This document shows, one piece after another, positions 11,971 to 16,625 of a stretch of DNA of 16,625 bases. The DNA is from Thermocladium sp049965935 (GTDB taxonomy: Archaea > Thermoproteota > Thermoprotei > Thermoproteales > Thermocladiaceae). The stretch is from assembly GCA_049965935.1 (NCBI GenBank), contig JBMFVP010000037.1:1-16625 (forward strand), read 5' to 3'. A program made the position numbers and the translations under genes. How positions within the stretch are numbered: position 1 is the stretch's first letter; each line of letters begins with the position of its first letter. Below the pieces are notes generated by a model. That model made no database searches. It had not been told where the DNA came from and worked only from the letters and a program-made list of their open reading frames with translations.

Positions 11971-13143
11971 TCATACCTCGAGGCTCCTACTTACCATACC
12001 CAAGTACTCAGCGCTTCTCCGGATTCTTCTGTATTGGCCCTTACACTCAATTAAGCCGAATTTAGCCGTGTAGCCGCGTTCCCACTCATAATTATCCAGG
12101 AGGCTCCAGTAAATGTAACCAATTGTGCCGCTCACCACGGCTTCTCGTAGATGGTTCCTTATGAAGGCTATGCGGTCATCATCATTATCGGTTGCTATGC
12201 CATTCTCAGTTATCATTATTGGTTTTCCGATTCTTCCAGCCATTTTAACGGCCTCCCTTAATCCAATGGGGTTAGTGACCCACCCCATTTGATTATTCTT
12301 TCCCTCCTCGAACTCAATTAATGCCCTCCTAGAGAACCTGACCCGTGGTCTAGAATAGTAATTCACCCCAACGTAATCCACATAGCCAATACCGTGGTTG
12401 CCCAACCATTTAGGTAATTCTCCTCTCCGTATTGAATCTATGGGAGTCAAGTTATAGAGCTTATTAATTAGGGCTGCGGCAATGTGATCCAGTATAGATA
12501 GGTTATTCATTGGATGTACGGGCATTACATTGATCACCAGTCCAACCATATTCGTTTCCTTCTTCAATAAGTCGTATGCCTTGCCATGGGCCCTCAACAA
12601 GTTGGAGAAGACGCTCCACATCTTCGCCGGATCAGGCTTGAAGGGGGGAAACTTGCCCAATAGGTATGAGAGTATGGGGTATAGATTAACCTCGTTTATG
12701 GTTAGCCAATACTTAACATCTATATTTCTAGACACGTAATCCACATACTCTAGGAAATACCTAGTATTCTCCTCCCGCTCCCATCCCCCCATTTCATAGA
12801 ACCAAATGGGATTAGTGAAGTGATGCAGGGTAATTATGGGAGTTATTCCATGACCCTTAAGTTCTGCAACTATGTCCCTATACCTATCGATCGCCTCATC
12901 ATTGAACACGCCCGGCCTAGGTTCTATGCGTGACCACTCTATGGAGAACCTAAACGCCTTGAGCCCAAGGTTTTCCATTATTGCTATGTCCTCCTTGTAT
13001 CGCTCCCAGAACATACAAGCCTCGCCACTTCTTGGAAGTAGTCCAGCTTCCTCGAATCTCCACCAATCAGTATTAGAATTGCCTCCCTCGACTTGGTATG
13101 CTGATACAGCTGCACCAATCAAGTAGTCACTGGGTATCCGCAT
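11971..13143 (-). CDS. GH1-family beta-glycosidase
   Basis: 390 aa (beta/alpha)8 glycoside hydrolase family 1 enzyme, hydrolysing beta-linked glucosides or galactosides with retention. Acid/base Glu151 lies in LTINEVN and nucleophile Glu313 in ITENGIA. Sugar-binding residues of the family are visible at Gln17 (AYQVEGG), His107/108 (LHHFTNP), Asn150 and the WSLLDNYEWERGYTAKFGL block (Glu353, Trp354). It is shorter than the 480-490 aa Sulfolobus or Pyrococcus LacS/CelB type; loops are trimmed but no catalytic element is missing. No signal peptide, so cytosolic. It has its own promoter (about 13168-13180) and meets uL23 tail to tail with no gap. Confidence 0.93.
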   Translation of the reverse strand: MRIPSDYLIGAAVSAYQVEGGNSNTDWWRFEEAGLLPRSGEACMFWERYKEDIAIMENLGLKAFRFSIEWSRIEPRPGVFNDEAIDRYRDIVAELKGHGITPIITLHHFTNPIWFYEMGGWEREENTRYFLEYVDYVSRNIDVKYWLTINEVNLYPILSYLLGKFPPFKPDPAKMWSVFSNLLRAHGKAYDLLKKETNMVGLVINVMPVHPMNNLSILDHIAAALINKLYNLTPIDSIRRGELPKWLGNHGIGYVDYVGVNYYSRPRVRFSRRALIEFEEGKNNQMGWVTNPIGLREAVKMAGRIGKPIMITENGIATDNDDDRIAFIRNHLREAVVSGTIGYIYWSLLDNYEWERGYTAKFGLIECKGQYRRIRRSAEYLGMVSRSLEV

Positions 13144-13167
13144 TTACTGAACAAAGCCATGGGAAGC

Positions 13168-13180
13168 TATTAAATATTTG
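13168..13180 (-). promoter_or_regulatory. TATA box of the GH1 gene
   Basis: Minus strand CAAATATTTAATA, about 31 nt from the ATG, predicting a leader of a few nucleotides. Confidence 0.5.
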
Positions 13181-13238
13181 AGCGTTGCCTCTATTTTACA
13201 AGGTCAACTGTTCGCCCATTTCAGGGCTGGGGGGTCAG

Positions 13239-13886
13239 TTACTTCAATGGCACGAAGAGAACCGATGATATAGGCTCCATGCGCGTCTCGCCCCCTAACT
13301 TGGTCACCCTATAAAGCACTTGCTCATCCCCCTCCTTCACCGGTATCACCATTACCCCGCCCTCCCTTAATTGATTCAGTAATTGGGATGGTACGGACTC
13401 TGCGGCTGCAGTGACGAGAATGGCATCAAAAGGGGCTAAGCTCGGTAATCCATTTCTTCCATTGGCCCTAAATACTTTGACTACATCGCCATAGCCGTTG
13501 TGAACCACATTAATGGCGGCATAAATTGCCAGGAATGGATCTATCTCCAGGCTATAAACAATGCCTCTCCTACTCATGGCCTCGGCACAGACACATGCAT
13601 GGTAACCAGTTCCACTGCCTACTTCCAGTAGTCGCTTGACTTGGCTTGGCCTAATTAATTCGCACATGATTGCAACCATGTGAGGTGCACTAATGGTTTG
13701 TCCCCGCATGATGGATAGGGGGGAATCATTATATGCACTCTGCCGAATGTACCTGGGCAGAAATCTATGTCTGGGGACTGTTAGCATGGCTCTCTCAACA
13801 TCAGCATCATGCAAGTACCCCTCCATCCTTAATTCCTCAACTAATCTCCGCCTTGCTGCTGTGAATGATTCTTCATCGTAACCCAT
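13239..13886 (-). CDS. pcm: Protein-L-isoaspartate O-methyltransferase
   Basis: 215 aa, normal length. The enzyme uses S-adenosylmethionine to methylate isoaspartyl residues in aged proteins, a repair step important at high temperature. Seen: VERAMLTVPRHRFLP, the Ser-bearing GQTISAPHMVA (62-72), SAM motif I LEVGSGTGYHA (87-97), the acidic SLEIDP post-motif, motif II APFDAILVTAAAESVPSQLL and motif III LREGGVMVIPV. The ATG at 13886 follows an AT-rich promoter region (about 13901-13915). The usual Asp in the GDG turn before GLP is replaced (ANGRNG). It is single-gene, downstream of the suf operon but separately promoted. Confidence 0.93.
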   Translation of the reverse strand: MGYDEESFTAARRRLVEELRMEGYLHDADVERAMLTVPRHRFLPRYIRQSAYNDSPLSIMRGQTISAPHMVAIMCELIRPSQVKRLLEVGSGTGYHACVCAEAMSRRGIVYSLEIDPFLAIYAAINVVHNGYGDVVKVFRANGRNGLPSLAPFDAILVTAAAESVPSQLLNQLREGGVMVIPVKEGDEQVLYRVTKLGGETRMEPISSVLFVPLK

Positions 13887-13900
13887 GGGAATCCTCGAAT

Positions 13901-13915
13901 CAAATAAATTAAATT
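13901..13915 (-). promoter_or_regulatory. AT-rich promoter region of pcm
   Basis: The minus strand holds ATTTAATTTATTTG; its centre is about 22-26 nt from the pcm ATG. Confidence 0.4.
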
Positions 13916-13918
13916 GTA

Positions 13919-13933
13919 ATTAATAAAAATTAG
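13919..13933 (-). terminator. T-rich stretch after sufD
   Basis: Minus strand TAATTTTTATTAATT lies 32-46 nt beyond the sufD stop, the T-run type of archaeal transcription end. It may equally be part of the pcm promoter. Confidence 0.3.
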
Positions 13934-13964
13934 GCGTAAAGATTATTTCCAATTTGGGGCGTTA

Positions 13965-15098
13965 TCATTTCCTCATGAGCCTCTGCTCCATTATTTCCCG
14001 TATTATCCTCGCCTCATTATTGAATTGTTGAGGAGTCTCATCTAGATACTTCATGGCCATATCAAATGCCACGAGGCTTATAACTTCATCTCTTCCAAGC
14101 CCCCTACTAGATAGATAGAATAATTGGTCATCATCTATTGATGCATCCATTGCGGAGTGCCGCGCCTCACTTACATCCCCCGTATCTACCGCTATTATTG
14201 GCACGGAGACCGCCACGGCATCTCGGGATCCCATGAAGAGCTTCCCCTCGACCACTGTGGAGCTCCATCTTCCGGTCTCAGTTATTTTCCCCATTCCCCT
14301 ATGTATTACGATAGCTCCATCCAGCGCTATGCCATACACGGTGGAATAACTCCTGCTGGACTCCCCCAGGTGAAGCATGGTAGAGTAATAATCTATCCTC
14401 GACTTAGCGGTGCCGGTCTCCAGAACCTTAGATGCAACGCTGGAGTAATTACCGCGAAGTAAGTAATCCTCTTCCAGTCTATTCATGGATCCATCTAGAA
14501 CCACGGTGTATGAGTTTATGGTTGAATTATCCATCACGGTAACCCGCCTCAAGCTATATGTTGGATTACTTGCTTGTAGCGATGCATTCAATAAATTAAC
14601 CCGTGCCCCCCGTCCAATCAATAGCTCAACTACGCTGGATGAACATGCATTTCCGCTTTCCATTATCGATAGATCCACCGCTGCGCCATCCCTTACCTGT
14701 ATCAGTACGTGGCTTGATTTAAGCTTCCCTCCGCCGCTTGAGTTTATCGACAAGCTGAGTCTCTCCATGCCTGGATTAATATCTAGGTAGATAATGGATG
14801 ATAAATTCAAAATGTGCCTAATCATCATTTTCGATTCCTTTAAATCAATGGTATTGATCGGCAACTCATCCTCCTCGCCGAGCACTTGCGCCCCCGCCTC
14901 GTTCTTGTCGAGTTCTCCATCCCTTATGGTGACTTGAGCATCAATTCCAGGCACATGCCCAATCCCCGCGCCTCTGCACTCCTCATACGCTGACCAATCA
15001 GTGTAATACTTTATGGATGGAGAGTCTTTTATTAATTGGTACGGCACGGAGTCCACTAGCTTAGCAGCATCCATCTTTAGTTCCTTCAGCGTAACCAT
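13965..15098 (-). CDS. sufD: SufD-like Fe-S cluster assembly scaffold subunit
   Basis: 377 aa. The SufB/SufD right-handed beta-helix core lies in the middle (many short strands such as GARVNLLNASLQASNPTYSL and KSRIDYYSTMLHLGESSRSY). The C-terminal helical domain has the family end ARHSAMDASIDDDQLFYLSS then RGLGRDEVISLVAFDMAMKY. The His in ARHSA matches the conserved SufD His at the SufB-SufD interface; the residue two before it, often Cys, is Ala-Arg here. SufD forms a SufBC2D complex that builds Fe-S clusters. The frame extends 17 codons into sufB, but the ATG at 15098 is 13 nt after the sufB stop and has a GAGGGG Shine-Dalgarno. Confidence 0.88.
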   Translation of the reverse strand: MVTLKELKMDAAKLVDSVPYQLIKDSPSIKYYTDWSAYEECRGAGIGHVPGIDAQVTIRDGELDKNEAGAQVLGEEDELPINTIDLKESKMMIRHILNLSSIIYLDINPGMERLSLSINSSGGGKLKSSHVLIQVRDGAAVDLSIMESGNACSSSVVELLIGRGARVNLLNASLQASNPTYSLRRVTVMDNSTINSYTVVLDGSMNRLEEDYLLRGNYSSVASKVLETGTAKSRIDYYSTMLHLGESSRSYSTVYGIALDGAIVIHRGMGKITETGRWSSTVVEGKLFMGSRDAVAVSVPIIAVDTGDVSEARHSAMDASIDDDQLFYLSSRGLGRDEVISLVAFDMAMKYLDETPQQFNNEARIIREIMEQRLMRK

Positions 15099-15111
15099 GA
15101 TGTTCCCCTCA

Positions 15112-16530
15112 TTAGGCCAGCTTCCCGTACTTGCTGAATTCCATTGCAATGACCTTGTTCAGAGTCATGGCGTACTCGAACGGCAAGCCCTCCGTCACGT
15201 CCTGTATGAAGCCTAGCACAACGAGACTCTTTGCTTCATCCTCCGTTAATCCACGGCTCCTTAGGTAATACAACTTATCCTCGCTTATCCTGCCCGTCGT
15301 TGCTTCATGCGTAACGGTTGCCTCCTCCTCGAATACTTGATCATGTGGAATAGTATACGCCTTTGACGACGAATCAAGCACTAATGAATCGCAGACAACG
15401 TGGCTCTTGGCTCCTTTGGCCCCCTTCCTAACGAATACGAGGCCCCTATACACCACGGAGCCTCCATTAGCCGATATAGACTTATTCACTATTCTACTTG
15501 ACGTGTTGGGCGCATCGTGATAAACCTTAGCCCCATTCTCCTTCCAGTGATTCCCATTAGCGAATGTGATGCCAACTATGCTTGTTGATGCGCCTTCTCC
15601 CTTCAATATGGTTGATGGATAAACATAGCTAGCCCTGCTCCCTATGCTGGCCTCAACCCACTCAATAAAGCTATGCGCTTCCCCGATTGCCCTTTTATTA
15701 TTGAAGTTAATCACGTTCTTGCTCCAGTTCTGAACAGTGGTGAACTTTATGTGTGCGCCTTCATGAGCATAGAGCTCCACCATGCCATCGTGGAAACTCG
15801 TCTTACTGAAGCGTGGCGCTGAGCATCCCTCGATGAAATGGATGTAGCTATTCTTATCGGCCACGAGCAATGTATGCTCGAATTGCCCCTCCAATGCATT
15901 GCTTATCAAGAAGAAAGCCTCGAGCGGCGCCTCTATCTTAACGCCAGGAGGAACATAGACAAATACCCCACCGCTCCATAATGCTCCATGCAGCGCGGCG
16001 AATTTATGCTCCGGTGGAAATATCTTCATGAAGTACTTCCTAACTATGTCGGGATACTTCTGCACCGCCTCCTCCATTGACATCAATATGACTCCCTTCT
16101 CGCTTAATTGTTTCTTAACATTCAGGTAAATTATCTCGGAATCAAGTTGAGCCCCTAGCCCACTTAATGCCTTGGCCTCCAGCTCGGGTAGCCCTATTGA
16201 GTCGTAGTAACTCTTTATCTCGCTTGGCAATTGCTCCCAATCATTGGCTTTCTGGGTCGAGGGCTTCGCATAATTGATTAATTCCTCTAGATCTATCTCG
16301 TTGACGGCGCCCACCCAATTAGGCATGGGTAACTTATTAAACAGCTCCAGGTTCCTTACTCTTAATTCCCTCATCCAATCCGGTTCACCCTTAAGTCTGG
16401 AGATCTCCTCCACGGTCTCCCTGCTCAGTTTACCCTTAACTGTCGCAGCCCACTCCACAGGCTTCGTGTGAGCCAATGCATCCTCCATTGTTTTCTCTCC
16501 AAGTATATCAGTGATGGTTAGCTTCTCCAT
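15112..16530 (-). CDS. sufB: SufB Fe-S cluster assembly scaffold
   Basis: 472 aa, normal length. The main scaffold on which nascent Fe-S clusters form. Segments typical of SufB: PPEHKFAALHGALWSGGVFV then YVPPGVKIEAPLEAFF, FIEGCSAP (Cys236), TVQNWSKNVINFNNKRA, and the cluster-site residues Cys380 (VVCDSLVL) and His408-Glu409 (VTHEATTGRI) followed by DKLYYLRSRGLTEDEAKSLV. A GTG at 16539 is in frame, but it lies inside a perfect GGAGGTGA Shine-Dalgarno; the ATG at 16530 lies 5 nt after it, matching the spacing used elsewhere in this window. Order is sufC-sufB-sufD. Confidence 0.96.
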   Translation of the reverse strand: MEKLTITDILGEKTMEDALAHTKPVEWAATVKGKLSRETVEEISRLKGEPDWMRELRVRNLELFNKLPMPNWVGAVNEIDLEELINYAKPSTQKANDWEQLPSEIKSYYDSIGLPELEAKALSGLGAQLDSEIIYLNVKKQLSEKGVILMSMEEAVQKYPDIVRKYFMKIFPPEHKFAALHGALWSGGVFVYVPPGVKIEAPLEAFFLISNALEGQFEHTLLVADKNSYIHFIEGCSAPRFSKTSFHDGMVELYAHEGAHIKFTTVQNWSKNVINFNNKRAIGEAHSFIEWVEASIGSRASYVYPSTILKGEGASTSIVGITFANGNHWKENGAKVYHDAPNTSSRIVNKSISANGGSVVYRGLVFVRKGAKGAKSHVVCDSLVLDSSSKAYTIPHDQVFEEEATVTHEATTGRISEDKLYYLRSRGLTEDEAKSLVVLGFIQDVTEGLPFEYAMTLNKVIAMEFSKYGKLA

Positions 16531-16535
16531 CGCCC

Positions 16536-16625
16536 TCACCTCCTAAGGAAAGCCTCGTAACCCATTTTCTCGATCTCCTCAACAACCTCAAGTCCGCCCT
16601 GGGCAACTATTCTTCCATTCTTAAT
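16536..16625 (-). CDS. sufC: SufC ABC-type ATPase, C-terminal end (runs off right edge)
   Basis: Only the last 29 codons and the TGA are inside the window: IKNGRIVAQGGLEVVEEIEK then MGYEAFLRR. This is the characteristic end of SufC, with the 'Gly-Arg-Ile-Val-x-x-Gly-Gly' strand and the closing 'Glu-x-x-Gly-Tyr' helix. SufC hydrolyses ATP to drive conformational change in the SufBC2D complex. Its stop codon lies within the Shine-Dalgarno of sufB, so the genes are translationally linked. Confidence 0.88.
   Translation of the reverse strand: MKNGRIVAQGGLEVVEEIEKMGYEAFLRR

Noticed and set aside
1..16625. CRISPR array, insertion sequence or integrase
   Set aside because: No regularly spaced repeats, terminal inverted repeats with a transposase, or recombinase genes were seen; the region looks like ordinary chromosomal backbone.

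Overview
The window looks like a stretch of a hyperthermophilic crenarchaeote, most likely of the Thermoproteales (Caldivirga/Thermocladium/Vulcanisaeta-like). The grounds are archaeal-type ribosomal proteins (uL22, uL3, uL4, uL23), an archaeal class III signal-peptide pilin, short gaps with BRE/TATA promoters about 25-28 nt from start codons (leaderless mRNAs), and a tRNA-Arg(GCG) that folds only if two very short introns at non-anticodon-loop positions are removed, a Thermoproteales habit. The genus is inference.

Layout. 1-430 (-) is the N-terminal part of a type IV pilin, divergent from a stand-alone uL22 gene (579-1127, +). At 1154-1805 a cyclophilin-like protein (-) and an 81-aa orphan (+) diverge from one TATA box. 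The gap 1806-2119 holds a good promoter with a perfect palindrome at its predicted start site, leading into a 37-codon CBS-like remnant. An ornithine cyclodeaminase-family dehydrogenase (2120-2998, -) follows. After a gap of about 300 nt come the intron-bearing tRNA-Arg (-) and a HAD phosphatase (+), again divergent from a single central TATA box. Next are a ribbon-helix-helix-like protein with a novel C-terminus plus a DUF2250 winged-helix protein (4187-5032), an M24 prolidase-like peptidase (5095-6192) and a convergent VKOR-family membrane protein (6419-6907, -). The 226-nt gap between the last two is GC-rich and may encode a structured RNA.

7020-8635 (+) is a compact set: a stand-alone 'AAA-associated' winged-helix domain, a roadblock/LC7 protein and a small GTPase. 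The last two are 3 nt apart and resemble an MglB/MglA-type regulator and switch pair. A convergent gene (8613-9707, -), overlapping the GTPase by 23 nt, encodes a degenerate P-loop domain joined to a nucleoside-deoxyribosyltransferase-like domain.

9836-11970 (+) is the uL3-uL4-uL23 operon. It ends directly against a convergent GH1 beta-glycosidase (11971-13143, -). Then come a protein-L-isoaspartate methyltransferase (13239-13886, -) and the SufC(partial)-SufB-SufD operon for Fe-S cluster assembly (13965-16625, -), which runs off the right edge.

A consistent start-site logic emerges. First genes of transcripts start about 25-28 nt from a TATA box with no leader. Downstream operon genes, and uL3, use a GGTG-type Shine-Dalgarno 4-5 nt before the start. 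This rule corrects several start codons (uL22, the cyclodeaminase, the HAD phosphatase, the roadblock protein, the P-loop protein, uL4, SufB, SufD).
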